This document shows positions 14,375-26,426 of a DNA stretch of 64,000 nt, piece after piece. The stretch covers positions 3,631,501-3,695,500 of the forward strand of contig NZ_CP087190.1 of the NCBI RefSeq assembly GCF_024749165.1. The letters run 5' to 3'. The translations under genes and the position numbers were made by a program. Source of the stretch: Pseudomonas sp. B21-023 (GTDB lineage: Bacteria > Pseudomonadota > Gammaproteobacteria > Pseudomonadales > Pseudomonadaceae). Within the stretch, counting starts at the first letter, position 1. Each line of letters starts with the position of its first letter. The notes below the pieces were generated by a model. That model saw only the letters and a program-made list of their open reading frames with translations, did not search any database and was not told the DNA's origin.

Positions 14375-15387
14375 CCGAGTCCCTGCTGAACGAAGCACGC
14401 CCACTAACCCTGCAAACCCCGGCCGAACACCCTTTCGCCGAGTTCGTGCGCATCCTCGGCAAGGGCAAGCGTGGCGCCCGCGGCCTGACCCGCGAGGAAG
14501 CCCGCGCCGCGATGACCCTGCTGCTCGAGGGCAAGGTCGAGGACACCCAGCTGGGCGCCTTCCTGATGCTGCTGCGGCACAAGGAAGAAAGCGCCGAGGA
14601 GCTGGCCGGCTTCACCGAGGCCCTGCGCACCCACCTGCACGCCCCCCGCATCGCCGTCGACCTCGACTGGCCCAGCTACGCCGGCAAGAAGCGCCACCTG
14701 CCGTGGTACCTGCTAGCGGCCAAGTGCCTGGCGGGCAACGGCGTGCGTATCTTGATGCACGGCGGCGGTGCCCATACGGCGGGCAGGCTGTACACCGAGC
14801 AACTGCTCGACTTGCTGGGCATTCCGCTGTGTCGCAACTGGACGGCCGTGGAGCAAACCCTGTCCAGCCATCGGCTGGCCTTCTTCCCGCTGCAGGACTG
14901 GGCGCCGCAGCTTCAACGCATGATCGACCTGCGCAACACCCTGGGCCTGCGCTCGCCCATCCACTCCCTCGCCCGGGTGCTCAACCCTCTCGGCGCCCGC
15001 TGCGGCCTACAGAGCATCTTCCACCCTGGCTACCAGGCGGTGCACCGCGAGGCCAGCCGCCTGCTCGGCGACCACGCCGTGGTGATCAAGGGCGACGGTG
15101 GCGAGATCGAGGTCAACCCGGATGTCATCAGCCACCTGTATGGCACTTCGTCCGGCGAGGCCTGGGACGAGGAGTGGCCGGCCCTCAGCCCTCAGCGCCA
15201 TGTGAAGCCAGCCAGCCTGCAGCCCGAGCACCTGCTGGCGGTATGGCGTGGCGAGGCACAGGACAGCTATGGCGAGCTGGCCGTGGTCGCCACTATGGCC
15301 CTCGCCCTGCGCGGGCTGGGCCAGGGCCGCGAGCAGGCGTTCAGCTGCGCTCGCGACTACTGGGGCAACCGTAGAAGCATCGATTAA
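14371..15387 (+). CDS. ybiB: YbiB family protein (TrpD2, anthranilate phosphoribosyltransferase fold)
   Basis: A 338-residue protein with the fold of TrpD (type III phosphoribosyltransferase): helical N-terminal domain (FVRILGKGKRGARGLTREEA) and the segment GVRILMHGGGAHTAGRLYTE. E. coli YbiB has this fold but binds nucleic acid rather than making tryptophan. Here it is coupled by an ATGA overlap to tusE, a link that fits an RNA-related role. Real trpD is ruled out by context and divergence. The start at 14371 gives MTESLLNEARPL. Confidence 0.82.
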   Translation: MTESLLNEARPLTLQTPAEHPFAEFVRILGKGKRGARGLTREEARAAMTLLLEGKVEDTQLGAFLMLLRHKEESAEELAGFTEALRTHLHAPRIAVDLDWPSYAGKKRHLPWYLLAAKCLAGNGVRILMHGGGAHTAGRLYTEQLLDLLGIPLCRNWTAVEQTLSSHRLAFFPLQDWAPQLQRMIDLRNTLGLRSPIHSLARVLNPLGARCGLQSIFHPGYQAVHREASRLLGDHAVVIKGDGGEIEVNPDVISHLYGTSSGEAWDEEWPALSPQRHVKPASLQPEHLLAVWRGEAQDSYGELAVVATMALALRGLGQGREQAFSCARDYWGNRRSID

Positions 15388-15484
15388 GCCGATAGATACG
15401 ACGCGGTCTTTGCGCTATTTATTCGAACGCTTTTCACTAGACTGAGCTCCAACGACAAACGACTTTGTTCCGAGGAGCTTTGCA

Positions 15485-16444
15485 ATGGGCCTTTTGATCG
15501 ATGGCCATTGGCATGACCAGTGGTACCAGACCAGCCAGGATGGCGCGTTCAAGCGCGAGAACGCCCAGCGCCGCAATCAACTGCCCGCCGCCGAGGCCGG
15601 CCGCTATCATCTGTATGTGTCGCTGGCCTGCCCCTGGGCGCATCGCACCCTGATTTTCCGCGCCATCAAGGGCCTGGAACCGCTGATCGGTGTCTCTGTG
15701 GTCAGTTGGCTGATGGGCGAGCACGGCTGGACCTTCGACCAGCAGCAGGGCTCCAGCGGTGATCATCTGGACGCATTGCAATACCTGCACCAGCGCTACA
15801 CCCAGGACGACCCGCATTACACCGGGCGCGTGACCGTGCCGGTGCTGTGGGACAAGCAGGAGAAGCGCATCGTCAACAATGAGTCGGCCGAGATCATCCG
15901 CATCTTCAACAGCGCGTTCAACGAACTGACCGACAACACCCTGGACCTGTACCCCGAGCCGCTGCGCGCGACCATCGATGCGCTCAACGAACGTATCTAC
16001 CCGGCCGTGAACAACGGCGTGTACCGCGCAGGCTTTGCCACCGCGCAAGAGGCTTACGAGGCCGCCTTCGACGATGTCTTCAACGAACTGGACCGCTTAG
16101 AGGCGCTACTGGGCCGCCAGCGTTACCTGGCCGGTGAGTACCTGACCGAAGCCGATGTGCGTCTGTTCACCACCCTGGTGCGTTTCGACGCGGTATACCA
16201 CGGTCACTTCAAGTGCAACCTGCGCCGCTTGAGCGACTACCCGAACCTGTCCAACTGGCTGCGTGAGCTGTATCAATGGCCGGGCGTGGCGGACACAGTG
16301 AACATGGAGCACATCCAGAAGCACTATTACATGAGCCACAAGACCATCAACCCGAACGGGATCGTGCCCAAGGGGCCGCTGCAGGATTTCGGCTTGCCGC
16401 ATGATCGGGAGCGGTTAATGGGCAAAGGGATCTGGAAGGCTTGA
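15485..16444 (+). CDS. yqjG: glutathionyl-hydroquinone reductase (Xi-class GST)
   Basis: A 319-residue enzyme. The CPWAHR motif (about residues 49-54) carries the catalytic Cys of Xi-class glutathione transferases, which remove glutathione from glutathionyl-hydroquinones in the cytoplasm. Domain order is thioredoxin-like N-terminus, then an all-helical C-terminal domain (YLAGEYLTEADVRLFTTLVR). GAGGAGC lies before ATG 15485. It stands alone, followed by a REP palindrome. Confidence 0.9.
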   Translation: MGLLIDGHWHDQWYQTSQDGAFKRENAQRRNQLPAAEAGRYHLYVSLACPWAHRTLIFRAIKGLEPLIGVSVVSWLMGEHGWTFDQQQGSSGDHLDALQYLHQRYTQDDPHYTGRVTVPVLWDKQEKRIVNNESAEIIRIFNSAFNELTDNTLDLYPEPLRATIDALNERIYPAVNNGVYRAGFATAQEAYEAAFDDVFNELDRLEALLGRQRYLAGEYLTEADVRLFTTLVRFDAVYHGHFKCNLRRLSDYPNLSNWLRELYQWPGVADTVNMEHIQKHYYMSHKTINPNGIVPKGPLQDFGLPHDRERLMGKGIWKA

Positions 16445-16449
16445 TAAAG

Positions 16450-16570
16450 CTGGGGCTGCTTTGCAGCCCATCGCCGCGGTTCGTCGCCACGACAAGCCGG
16501 CTCCCACAGGGGCTTGTATGATCCTATGCGAGCCGGCTTATCGTGGCGATGGGCCGCAAGGCGGCCCCAG
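16450..16570. repeat. REP/BIME inverted repeat
   Basis: Outer arms CTGGGGCTGCTTTGCAGCCC and GGGCCGCAAGGCGGCCCCAG enclose GCC(G)ATCG and CAAGCCGGCTCCC elements typical of Pseudomonas REPs. It separates the convergent yqjG and cysG genes and may end both transcripts. Confidence 0.75.
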
Positions 16571-16575
16571 TCATT

Positions 16576-17967
16576 TCAGACGTCTTGCGAGCCTTCGAAC
16601 CACGCCAGTTTCTCGCGCAACTGCACCACTTCCCCGACGATCACCAGGGTCGGCGCATGCACTTCGTGGCGTGCCACCAGCGCCGGCAGGTCGGCCAGGG
16701 TGCCGGTGAACACCCGCTGGTTGCGAGTGGTCCCCTGCTGCACCAGCGCGGCCGGCGTACTCGCCGCACGGCCATGGCGGATCAACTCGGCGCAGATGGT
16801 CGGCAAGCCGACCAGGCCCATATAGAACACCAAGGTCTGGGCCGGAGCCACCAGGTCATTCCAGGGCAGGTTGCTGGTGCCATCCTTCAGGTGGCCAGTA
16901 ACGAAGCGCACCGACTGGGCATAGTCCCGGTGGGTCAGCGGAATCCCGCCATAGGCCGAACAACCACTGGCTGCCGTGATGCCCGGCACCACCTGGAACG
17001 GAATACCCTCGTCGGCCAGCTCTTCGATCTCCTCGCCTCCCCGGCCAAAGATGAACGGATCGCCACCTTTGAGCCGTAGCACGCGCTTGCCCTGGCGAGC
17101 CAGGTCGACCAGCAGGCGGTTGATCTTATCCTGCGGCACGGCATGATCGGCGCGGCGCTTGCCGACATAGATGCGTTCGGCGTCACGCCGGCACATCTCG
17201 ATGATGGCCGGGGCCACCAGACGGTCGTAAAGCACCACATCGGCTTGCTGCATCAGGCGCAGGGCGCGGAAGGTCAGCAGGTCCGGATCGCCCGGCCCCG
17301 CGCCCACCAAGTACACCTCGCCGCCCTGCTGCACCGGCGCGCCGTCGACCATCGCCTGTAACAGGCGCTCAGCCTCGGCGCCCTGCCCGGCCAGCTGACG
17401 TTCGGCGATCGGGCCCTGGAACACAGTTTCCCAGAAGCCGCGACGCTGGTTGACATCCGGGTACAAGGCCTTGACCCGCTCACGGAAGCGTGCGGCCAGG
17501 CCGGCAAGTTCGCCATAGGCGGATGGAATCCAGGCTTCCAGCTTGGCGCGGATCAGCCGCGCCAGCACCGGAGCGTCGCCGCCGCTGGAGACCGCCACCA
17601 CCAACGGTGAACGGTCGACGATGGCCGGGAAGATCACCGTGCACAGGGCCGGAGCGTCCACCACGTTGACCGGCAGGCTGCGCGCCTGGGCCTCGGTCGA
17701 GACCTGGGCGTTGAGCGCCGAGTCGTCGGTCGCCGCGATCACCAGCCGGCAGCCGTCCAGGTCCGAGGCCTGGTAGCCACGCACCAGGACCTCGCCCCCG
17801 CCCTCACGGGCCAGCGTGGCGAGCTGGCCGTCGACCTCAGGCGCCACCACCCGCAGCGCGGCGCCGGCGTCGGCCAGCAAGCGCGCCTTGCGCAAGGCGA
17901 TCTCGCCGCCGCCGACGACCAGCACACGGCCACCCTGCAGCTTGTGGAACAGCGGCAGGTAGTCCAT
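16576..17967 (-). CDS. cysG: siroheme synthase CysG (trifunctional)
   Basis: A 463-residue fusion. Residues 1-150 form the precorrin-2 dehydrogenase/ferrochelatase ([20 protein letters not shown] site; [16 protein letters not shown] with the catalytic Ser). Residues about 215-455 form the SAM-dependent uroporphyrinogen III methyltransferase ([55 protein letters not shown]). It makes siroheme for sulfite and nitrite reductases. The start abuts the serS stop with no spacing, so the two are cotranscribed. Confidence 0.96.
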   Translation of the reverse strand: MDYLPLFHKLQGGRVLVVGGGEIALRKARLLADAGAALRVVAPEVDGQLATLAREGGGEVLVRGYQASDLDGCRLVIAATDDSALNAQVSTEAQARSLPVNVVDAPALCTVIFPAIVDRSPLVVAVSSGGDAPVLARLIRAKLEAWIPSAYGELAGLAARFRERVKALYPDVNQRRGFWETVFQGPIAERQLAGQGAEAERLLQAMVDGAPVQQGGEVYLVGAGPGDPDLLTFRALRLMQQADVVLYDRLVAPAIIEMCRRDAERIYVGKRRADHAVPQDKINRLLVDLARQGKRVLRLKGGDPFIFGRGGEEIEELADEGIPFQVVPGITAASGCSAYGGIPLTHRDYAQSVRFVTGHLKDGTSNLPWNDLVAPAQTLVFYMGLVGLPTICAELIRHGRAASTPAALVQQGTTRNQRVFTGTLADLPALVARHEVHAPTLVIVGEVVQLREKLAWFEGSQDV

Positions 17968-19260
<1,293 letters not shown>

Positions 19261-19278
19261 TTATAAGTAGGTGTTGGT

Positions 19279-19653
19279 TCAGAATCGGGTCAGGGACAGG
19301 CCGGCCCAGGTCGCGAGCAGGCCGCCCACCACGCTGATAATGGTATAGCCCAAGGCCAGCGGGACCTGCCCGCTTTCCATCAGGCGCACGGTATCGAGCG
19401 AGAAGGAGGAAAAGGTGGTCAGGCCGCCGAGAAAGCCGACGATCAGCCCGGCGCGCAGCTCGACCGGCACCAGCGGCTTGTGCAGGAACAGCCCGTACAA
19501 CAGGCCGATCAGCAGGCAGCCGACCAGATTGACCGCCAGCGTACCGGCATAGAAGTATCGCGGCCAGTGGGCCGTCACCCAGTTGGCAGTGGCGAAACGC
19601 AACAGCGTGCCGGCGATACCGCCGGCGCTGACTGCGGCAATCAATGCAATCAA
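19279..19653 (-). CDS. crcB: fluoride exporter CrcB (Fluc)
   Basis: A 124-residue four-helix membrane protein that dimerises as a fluoride channel. Family signatures seen: [23 protein letters not shown] and the conserved Asn in NLVGCLLIG. It overlaps rarA by four bases and lies 30 bases before serS. I see no fluoride riboswitch between rarA and crcB; transcription would come from the upstream genes. Confidence 0.93.
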   Translation of the reverse strand: MIALIAAVSAGGIAGTLLRFATANWVTAHWPRYFYAGTLAVNLVGCLLIGLLYGLFLHKPLVPVELRAGLIVGFLGGLTTFSSFSLDTVRLMESGQVPLALGYTIISVVGGLLATWAGLSLTRF

Positions 19654-20978
19654 GGTTTTCTCCGCTGGCGGGGGCTGGCACGATCGAGTTCGGCCAGGTG
19701 CTTGAGCTTCTCGCCGATTTTCAGTTCCAGCCCGCGGGGCACTGGCTGATAGTACTGGCGCGGTTCGAGCTGCTCGGGAAAATAGTCCTCACCGGCGGCA
19801 TAGGCGTCCGGCTCGTCATGAGCGTAGCGGTACTCATCGCCATAGCCCAGTTGCTTCATCAGTTTGGTCGGCGCGTTGCGCAGGTGCAGCGGCACTTCCA
19901 GCGAGCCGTGCTCGGCCGCCTCGCGCATCGCCGCCTTGAAGCCCATGTACACCGCGTTGCTTTTTGGCGCGCAGGCGATGTAGGTGATGGCCTGGGCCAC
20001 CGCCAGCTCGCCTTCTGGGCTGCCCAGGCGCTCCTGCACGTCCCAGGCTGCCAGGCACAGGCTCAGGGCGCGGGGGTCGGCGTTGCCGATGTCCTCGCTG
20101 GCCATGCGCACCACCCGCCGGGCGATGTACAACGGGTCGCAGCCACCGTCGAGCATACGTGCATACCAGTACAGCGCACCGTCCGGGTTGGAACCACGCA
20201 CCGACTTGTGCAGCGCCGATATCTGGTCATAGAACGCCTCGCCACCCTTGTCGAAGCGGCGGCGGCTGTCACCGAGCAGGCTCTGCAGCAGTTCGACGCC
20301 GATCTCGCCGCCATCTTCAGCCAGGTCCGAGGCGTTCTCGAGGAAGTTGAGCATGCGCCGGCCATCGCCGTCGGCGGCGGCCATGAGCATCTTGAAGGCT
20401 TCGTCACCCACCCGCAGGTTGCGCTTGCCCAGGCCGCGCTCCTCGCTCAGGGCGCGATCGACCAGTTTGCGCAGCGCGGCCTCGTCCAGGCTCTTGAGTA
20501 CATAGACCCGCGCCCGCGACAGCAGCGCGTTGTTCAGTTCGAAGGACGGGTTTTCGGTAGTCGCGCCGATGAAGATCAGCGTGCCGTCTTCCACGTAGGG
20601 CAGGAAAGCGTCCTGTTGCGACTTGTTGAAACGATGCACTTCATCGACGAACAGGATGGTGCGCCGACCATACTGGCCGGCCTGCTGCTTGGCCACCTCG
20701 ACGGCTTGGCGGATCTCCTTGACCCCAGCCAGCACCGCCGAGACCGTTTCGAAGTGGGCGTCGCAAAACTGCGCCAGCAGCCGCGCCAGGGTGGTCTTGC
20801 CCACCCCGGGCGGGCCCCAGAAGATCATCGAGTGCAGCGCACCCTGCTCCAGCGCCTCGCGCAGCGGCTTGCCGCGCGCCAGCAGGTGCTCCTGGCCGAC
20901 ATACTCGTCCAGGTTCGACGGGCGCAGGCGGGCGGCCAGGGGCTGGGCGACGGGTTCGCTTCGAAACAGGTCCATCAC
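19650..20978 (-). CDS. rarA: replication-associated recombination protein A (RarA/MgsA)
   Basis: A 442-residue AAA+ ATPase related to clamp loaders and RuvB that acts at stalled forks with SSB. Walker A is GPPGVGKTT, Walker B is FVDEVHRF, sensor I is [12 protein letters not shown], and the C-terminal region ([16 protein letters not shown]) is the tetramerisation part. Nine bases separate it from lolA upstream. Confidence 0.95.
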   Translation of the reverse strand: MMDLFRSEPVAQPLAARLRPSNLDEYVGQEHLLARGKPLREALEQGALHSMIFWGPPGVGKTTLARLLAQFCDAHFETVSAVLAGVKEIRQAVEVAKQQAGQYGRRTILFVDEVHRFNKSQQDAFLPYVEDGTLIFIGATTENPSFELNNALLSRARVYVLKSLDEAALRKLVDRALSEERGLGKRNLRVGDEAFKMLMAAADGDGRRMLNFLENASDLAEDGGEIGVELLQSLLGDSRRRFDKGGEAFYDQISALHKSVRGSNPDGALYWYARMLDGGCDPLYIARRVVRMASEDIGNADPRALSLCLAAWDVQERLGSPEGELAVAQAITYIACAPKSNAVYMGFKAAMREAAEHGSLEVPLHLRNAPTKLMKQLGYGDEYRYAHDEPDAYAAGEDYFPEQLEPRQYYQPVPRGLELKIGEKLKHLAELDRASPRQRRKP

Positions 20979-20987
20979 AGGCTCCGC

Positions 20988-21611
20988 TTACTCCTTGATG
21001 ACGTCCGCGCCTTTGGGGATGTCGAACTTGAACTTGCTGTCCGGCACCGCCTGGTTGGCCTTGACGCCATTGAACAGGATGTTGGTGCGCTGGCCGACGC
21101 TGTCGATCAGCTGCATGTCATTGATCAACCCCCGGCGGAACGACACGCGCAGCGAGTCGAACAGGGTGTCCTTGGTCTTGGGTTTCAAGGTGAAGTCCAT
21201 GACCTCGCCCTGCTCCTTGGAGGTGATGTCGAAGCTCTGACTGATCTTCGAGACGTCACCGGACAGCAGCAGCGCCGGCGTCTGGTTCAGGCGCACATCG
21301 AGCTTCTTGACGGTGGCCTGCTCCAGGTCCGGGTCCCACAGGGTGACGTTCTTGCCGTCGGACACCACCACTTGCTCCTGGGGCGCGTCGGTATGCCAGT
21401 AGAACAGGCCCGGACGCTTGACGGTCATCTTGCCGCTGGTCTCCTGCAGACTGGTGCCACCAGCATCCAGGGTCAACTGGGAGAAATTGGCCTCGATGGT
21501 CTGCGACTTCTCCAGCAATTGCGTCAGGCGCTGGACGTCCTGTTCGCCGGCGTGGGCCGACAGGCTGGCCGTGGCCAGGGCAGAAACCAACAGCATGCGA
21601 ATCGCGCGCAT
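20988..21611 (-). CDS. lolA: outer-membrane lipoprotein carrier protein LolA
   Basis: A 207-residue periplasmic chaperone that takes lipoproteins from LolCDE to LolB. Signal peptide is [21 protein letters not shown]. Mature features include the lipid-facing barrel strands ([23 protein letters not shown]). The start at ATG 21611 is chosen for the TGAGG just upstream and the clean signal peptide; longer starts add a non-signal extension. It lies between ftsK and rarA on the same strand. Confidence 0.93.
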   Translation of the reverse strand: MRAIRMLLVSALATASLSAHAGEQDVQRLTQLLEKSQTIEANFSQLTLDAGGTSLQETSGKMTVKRPGLFYWHTDAPQEQVVVSDGKNVTLWDPDLEQATVKKLDVRLNQTPALLLSGDVSKISQSFDITSKEQGEVMDFTLKPKTKDTLFDSLRVSFRRGLINDMQLIDSVGQRTNILFNGVKANQAVPDSKFKFDIPKGADVIKE

Positions 21612-21673
21612 GGAAATCCTCATTGCACAGTGAAGGGGCCGGGCGCCGTCTATGGCGCCCGACAGGTTGTTCA

Positions 21674-24151
21674 TCAATCGCGTGGGCCGCCCGGAGCAAT
21701 CACTTCCCGCGAGCCGTTGCTGTTCATGGGGGTAACCACACCGGCCATCTCCATCGCCTCGATCATGCGCGCGGCGCGGTTGTAGCCGATCTTGAGCTTG
21801 CGCTGCACCGCCGAGATCGACGCCCGGCGGCTTTCCAGCACGAACTGCACGGCTTCGTCGTACAGGGCATCGCTTTCCGAGTCTTCGCCATCGCCGCCAC
21901 CGCTGCCGCTGTCGAAACCGCTGCCGGCCTCTTCGACACCATTGAGGATGTCGTCGTTGTAGTCCGGCGCGCCGCGCAGCTTCCAGGCCTCGACCGTGCG
22001 GTGCACCTCGTCGTCGGAGACGAAGGCGCCATGCACGCGGATCGGCAGGCTGGTGCCCGGCGGCATGTAGAGCATGTCACCGTGGCCGAGCAACTGTTCG
22101 GCGCCGCCCTGGTCGATGATGGTCCGCGAGTCGATCTTGCTCGACACCTGGAACGCCATGCGGGTCGGGATGTTGGCCTTGATCAGGCCGGTGATTACGT
22201 CCACCGACGGGCGCTGGGTGGCGAGGATCAGGTGGATACCGGCGGCACGGGCCTTCTGGGCGATACGCGCGATCAGTTCCTCGACCTTCTTGCCGACGAT
22301 CATCATCATGTCGGCGAATTCGTCGACCACCACCACGATGGTCGGCAGGGTCTTCAGCGTCGGCGGCTCGTCGTCCATGCTCTCGCGACGGTACAGCGGG
22401 TCGTGGATGACTTCGCCGGCTTCCTGGGCATCCTTGATCTTGCGGTTGAATCCCGCCAGGTTGCGCACGCCCATGGCCGCCATCAGCTTGTAGCGCCGCT
22501 CCATTTCAGCGACGCTCCAGCGCAGGGCGTTGGCGGCATCCTTCATGTCGGTGACCACCGGGCACAGCAGGTGCGGGATGCCTTCGTAGATCGACAGTTC
22601 GAGCATCTTCGGGTCGATCATGATCAGCCGCGCGTCTTCCGGGCCGGACTTGAACAGGATCGACAGGATCATCGCGTTCACACCCACCGACTTACCGGAG
22701 CCGGTGGTACCGGCCACCAGCAGGTGGGGCATCTTGGCCAGGTCGGTGATCACCGGCTTGCCGCCGATGTCATGGCCCAGGGCCAGGGTAACCGGCGACT
22801 TGTTCTCGTCGAATTGCGGCGACGACAACACCTCGGAGAAGCGCACCATCTGGCGGTTCTCGTTGGGGATCTCGATGCCCACGGTGGTCTTGCCGGGGAT
22901 CACCTCGACCACGCGCACGCTGGTCACCGCCAGCGAACGCGCCAGGTCCTTGGCCAGGTTGGCGATGCGGCTGACCTTCACGCCGGCGGCCGGCTGGATT
23001 TCGTAACGGGTGATCACCGGCCCCGGATGGATCGAGTCCACCGCGACTTCCACGCCGAATTCCTTGAGCTTGATCTCCAGCAACTGACCGACACCGGCCA
23101 GGGACTCAGGCGAGTACTCGATCTTCTTCTGCTCGGCCGGGTCAAGGATGGAAATGGACGGCAAGGTACCTTCCACCGCGCTGTCGATGAACAGCGGCGC
23201 CTGTTTTTCCTTCATGACCCGCTTGCTCGGTTCCGGCGCCTTGTCCGCGGTCGGCGGGATGATCACCGGGGCGGCGGGCTGGGTGCGAGCTACCACGGTT
23301 TCGCGCGGCACGACCGATTCGCGGGCCACGGCCACTTCGCGCGGCACCACTGGGCGGGCCGGCGGCTCGTCGCGCGTCATCACAGGCTCGGCGCGCTCGC
23401 GCAGCTGCGCCTTGGCCGGCTCGCGCCTGTCGCCTTTGCCGCCCAGGTCAAAGACCGGGTCGTCGACTTCACGCAGCTGGGCTTCCAGGCGCTTGCGCTC
23501 GTTGCGTGCTTCCCACCAGCGGCTGGCTGCGCCTTGCACCAGTTCGAACAGGTCAAGGGTAATCTTGCCCGTCAGGTCCATCACTTTGAACCAGGACAGG
23601 TCGGTGAACACCGTCAGGCCGAACAGGAACAGGGCAATGAACATCAGCGTGCTGCCCTGCACGTTCAACAGGTTGCGCGCCAGATCGCCCAGGCTTTCGC
23701 CCAGTGCGCCGCCAGCGGAGAACGGGATGTTCGCCGAGGGATGGAAGTGGATATGCGCCAGCGCCGCGCCCGACAGAACCAGGAACACCAGGCCGATCAG
23801 ACGCCAGGAGAACAGCCAGCCGCTCCACTGCCAGGGCTGATGCCGCTCGCGGAAGATCTGCCAGGTCTTGATTGCCAGCAGCAGCGGGAAGATGTAGGCG
23901 AAGTAGCCGAGCACCATAAACAGGATGTCGGCGAAATAGGCCCCGGCACGGCCAGCGGCGTTCTGTACCTGCTCGGCGTTGCTGGTATGGCTGAAGCCCG
24001 GGTCGGCGGTGTCGTAGGTGACCAGTGCCATCCACAGGTACAGGCACAGGGCGCCAACGGCAATCAGCGCACCTTCCTTCAGGCGGTAGTGCAGCTGCTG
24101 CCGCCACAGGGGCACTGGCAAGGGGGCTGGAGTTGCGGTGGATTTCTTCAA
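21674..24151 (-). CDS. ftsK: DNA translocase FtsK
   Basis: An 825-residue protein with four membrane segments at about 25-195, a Pro/Arg-rich linker (about 215-300), alpha/beta motor domains and a winged-helix gamma domain ([17 protein letters not shown]) that reads KOPS. Walker A is [14 protein letters not shown] and Walker B is [10 protein letters not shown]. It pumps DNA at the septum and activates XerCD at dif. Length matches Pseudomonas FtsK, which has a shorter linker than E. coli. Confidence 0.97.
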   Translation of the reverse strand: MKKSTATPAPLPVPLWRQQLHYRLKEGALIAVGALCLYLWMALVTYDTADPGFSHTSNAEQVQNAAGRAGAYFADILFMVLGYFAYIFPLLLAIKTWQIFRERHQPWQWSGWLFSWRLIGLVFLVLSGAALAHIHFHPSANIPFSAGGALGESLGDLARNLLNVQGSTLMFIALFLFGLTVFTDLSWFKVMDLTGKITLDLFELVQGAASRWWEARNERKRLEAQLREVDDPVFDLGGKGDRREPAKAQLRERAEPVMTRDEPPARPVVPREVAVARESVVPRETVVARTQPAAPVIIPPTADKAPEPSKRVMKEKQAPLFIDSAVEGTLPSISILDPAEQKKIEYSPESLAGVGQLLEIKLKEFGVEVAVDSIHPGPVITRYEIQPAAGVKVSRIANLAKDLARSLAVTSVRVVEVIPGKTTVGIEIPNENRQMVRFSEVLSSPQFDENKSPVTLALGHDIGGKPVITDLAKMPHLLVAGTTGSGKSVGVNAMILSILFKSGPEDARLIMIDPKMLELSIYEGIPHLLCPVVTDMKDAANALRWSVAEMERRYKLMAAMGVRNLAGFNRKIKDAQEAGEVIHDPLYRRESMDDEPPTLKTLPTIVVVVDEFADMMMIVGKKVEELIARIAQKARAAGIHLILATQRPSVDVITGLIKANIPTRMAFQVSSKIDSRTIIDQGGAEQLLGHGDMLYMPPGTSLPIRVHGAFVSDDEVHRTVEAWKLRGAPDYNDDILNGVEEAGSGFDSGSGGGDGEDSESDALYDEAVQFVLESRRASISAVQRKLKIGYNRAARMIEAMEMAGVVTPMNSNGSREVIAPGGPRD

Positions 24152-24530
24152 AACGCGTCTATTCCTGCGCGTGCTGCGCGTCCAGTAGTGATTGGCCGGT
24201 CACCGGCCAATGAACCACTACTTTTAACATTACTGCCCACCCGCCGCCATGGCGGCACGCTGTATGGCGCGTGAACGGGGCGACTTTCATATGGATGCAA
24301 TTTGAGCATGCATTTTCTTTTGTGACAAAGGCTTATGCTGTGTTTTTGCACAGGTGTGACAGCAAATGTGCCAGATGGTGCCGATGGCGGTGCGAATGCG
24401 TGAATTATCGGCAGTCGATTTTGCCTGGGCAGCCCCGTCGCTGGGCATGCCCCGGGATGACGGTCGTTGACCTCATCCACTAGCCACGCCATGCTGGGCG
24501 CTCTCCCCTCCCCCGCCGCCCAAGAACACC
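24152..24530. other. intergenic region between divergent ftsK and aat
   Basis: 379 bases without a gene. It is locally AT-rich around 24290-24360 and should hold the divergent promoters. No frame here resembles a protein, and I see no strong hairpin or known RNA motif. Confidence 0.6.
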
Positions 24531-25211
24531 ATGCTCACCTGGCTGACCCGCGACTCACTGACCTTCCCGCCTCTGGAAAAGGCCCTGCACGACCCCAACG
24601 GCCTGCTTGCCGCCGGCGGCGACCTGACCCCGGATCGCCTGGTCGCAGCCTACCGCCACGGCTGCTTCCCCTGGTATCAGGACGGCCAGCCGATCCTCTG
24701 GTGGTCGCCCGACCCGCGTACCGTGCTGCTTCCGGACGAACTGCATGTCTCGCGCTCGCTGGCCAAGCTGATCCGCCAAGGCCGCTACCAGGTGAGCTTC
24801 GACAGCGACTTCCCGGCGGTGATTGCCGCCTGCGCCGCGCCCCGGGATTACGCCGATGGCACCTGGATCACCGACACCATGCGCGCCGCCTACTGCGAGC
24901 TGCACCGCCGCGGCATCGCCCATTCGGTCGAAGTACGCCGGGAGGGTGAACTGGTCGGCGGCCTGTATGGCCTGGCCATGGGCCAGCTGTTCTTTGGCGA
25001 ATCGATGTTCAGCCGCGCCGACAATGCCTCCAAGGTGGGATTCGTGACACTGGTCGAGCACCTGAAGCAGGCAGGCTTCGTGCTGATCGACTGCCAGATG
25101 CCGACCGACCATCTGCACAGCCTGGGTGCCCGCGCCATCAGCCGGGCCAGCTTCGCCGATTACCTGGCGCGCCATCTGGACCAGCCCAGTGCGGCCAGCT
25201 GGGTTGCCTAG
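24531..25211 (+). CDS. aat: leucyl/phenylalanyl-tRNA-protein transferase
   Basis: A 226-residue enzyme adding Leu or Phe to proteins with N-terminal Lys or Arg, creating N-degrons for ClpS/ClpAP (both encoded at 26427-29102). Family motifs: [55 protein letters not shown]. Full length. It is followed 57 bases later by bpt. Confidence 0.95.
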   Translation: MLTWLTRDSLTFPPLEKALHDPNGLLAAGGDLTPDRLVAAYRHGCFPWYQDGQPILWWSPDPRTVLLPDELHVSRSLAKLIRQGRYQVSFDSDFPAVIAACAAPRDYADGTWITDTMRAAYCELHRRGIAHSVEVRREGELVGGLYGLAMGQLFFGESMFSRADNASKVGFVTLVEHLKQAGFVLIDCQMPTDHLHSLGARAISRASFADYLARHLDQPSAASWVA

Positions 25212-25268
25212 GCGAGTTCCCGGAGCTGGCTTACACTTAGATACAACGTCTCACCTAAGGGGTTGATC

Positions 25269-25976
25269 ATGACAGAGCTGGCGCGGTTGAAGTTCTATGC
25301 CACTCAACCCCACTCCTGCAGCTACCTGCCGGATGAGCAGGCGACCACACTGTTTCTCGACCCCAGCCAGCCGATGGATGTGCACGTCTACGCCGACCTG
25401 TCGGAAATGGGCTTTCGTCGCAGCGGTGACCACCTCTATCGCCCGCATTGCCAGCAGTGCAACGCCTGCGTGCCGGCGCGCATCCCCGCCGCGCGGTTCA
25501 TTCCCAACCGCCAGCAGCGGCGCATCCTCAAGCGCAACGCCGACTTGACCGTCAGCGCCGCCCGCCCGGCGTACAAGGAAGAGTACTTCGACCTGTACCG
25601 GCGCTATATCGAACAGCGTCACGCCGACGGCGACATGTACCCGCCGAGCCGCGATCAGTTCTCCACCTTCCTGGTGCGCGACCTGCCGTTCTGCTGGTTC
25701 TACGAGTTCCGCCTGGAAGGCCGACTGCTGGCCGTGGCGGTGTGCGACCTGCTGCCCAACGGCCTGTCGGCGGTCTACACCTTCTACGAGCCCGAAGAAG
25801 AGCGCCGCAGCCTTGGCCGCTACGCGATCCTCTGGCAGATCACCGAAGCCTTGCGCCAGAACCTCGAGGCCGTTTACCTCGGCTACTGGATCAAGAACTG
25901 CAAGAAGATGAACTACAAGACCCAGTACCGCCCCATCGAATTGCTGATCAACCAGCGCTGGGTCACCCTCAACTGA
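25269..25976 (+). CDS. bpt: aspartate/glutamate leucyltransferase (Bpt, ATE family)
   Basis: A 235-residue transferase that adds Leu to N-terminal Asp or Glu, extending the N-degron pathway. Seen: the Cys cluster [27 protein letters not shown] and [23 protein letters not shown] 25269 follows AAGGGG. Clustered with aat, clpS and clpA, a coherent N-end-rule neighbourhood. Confidence 0.94.
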
Positions 25977-26079
25977 AAGGCATTGGCTTGAAACACAATT
26001 TTCGGGCATAATCCACGCCACTTTTTTGCCCGGTGCAGTTGCGCGTCGGGCCATCACTGGATACCGAGGGCTTTACTGC

Positions 26080-26298
26080 ATGTCGAAAGAAGACAGCTTC
26101 GAAATGGAAGGCACTGTCGTCGACACCCTGCCCAACACCATGTTCCGCGTGGAGTTGGAAAACGGGCACGTCGTTACCGCGCACATCTCTGGCAAGATGC
26201 GCAAGAACTACATCCGTATTCTCACTGGCGACAAGGTCCGCGTCGAACTGACGCCGTACGACCTGAGCAAGGGCCGCATCACCTACCGTGCGCGCTAA
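26080..26298 (+). CDS. infA: translation initiation factor IF-1
   Basis: A 72-residue OB-fold protein, [20 protein letters not shown] through [13 protein letters not shown], matching the family end to end. It binds the ribosomal A site during initiation. The start at 26080 gives the universal length. A terminator follows directly. Confidence 0.98.
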
Positions 26299-26310
26299 GC
26301 TCAAGCCATG

Positions 26311-26341
26311 AAAAAGCCCGGCCATTGTGCCGGGCTTTTTT
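26311..26341 (+). terminator. terminator after infA
   Basis: AAAAAGCCCGGC and GCCGGGCTTTTT flank a short ATTGT loop, 13 bases after the stop. Confidence 0.9.
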
Positions 26342-26356
26342 GTGGACGCTGAAAAG

Positions 26357-26422
26357 CATCGCGGGGCCAGCCCGCTCCCACGCCAGATTCTGCTGGCGTG
26401 GGAGCGGGCTGGCCCCGCGATG
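26357..26422. repeat. REP perfect palindrome
   Basis: Two 29-base arms (26357-26385 and 26394-26422) are exact reverse complements around an eight-base loop. The core is GCGGGGCCAGCCCGCTCCCA, a P. putida-type REP. It sits in the gap between convergent infA and clpA. Confidence 0.9.
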
Positions 26423-26426
26423 GTCG

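Noticed and set aside
21623..24274. 883-codon open frame on the plus strand
   Set aside because: It is the antisense shadow of ftsK, open only because of high GC and third-position bias; the product is His/Arg/Gly-rich without domains.
24152..24530. missing trxB between ftsK and aat
   Set aside because: I recall trxB at this place in P. aeruginosa, but the region here shows no remnant and the P. putida group keeps trxB elsewhere, so absence is not notable.
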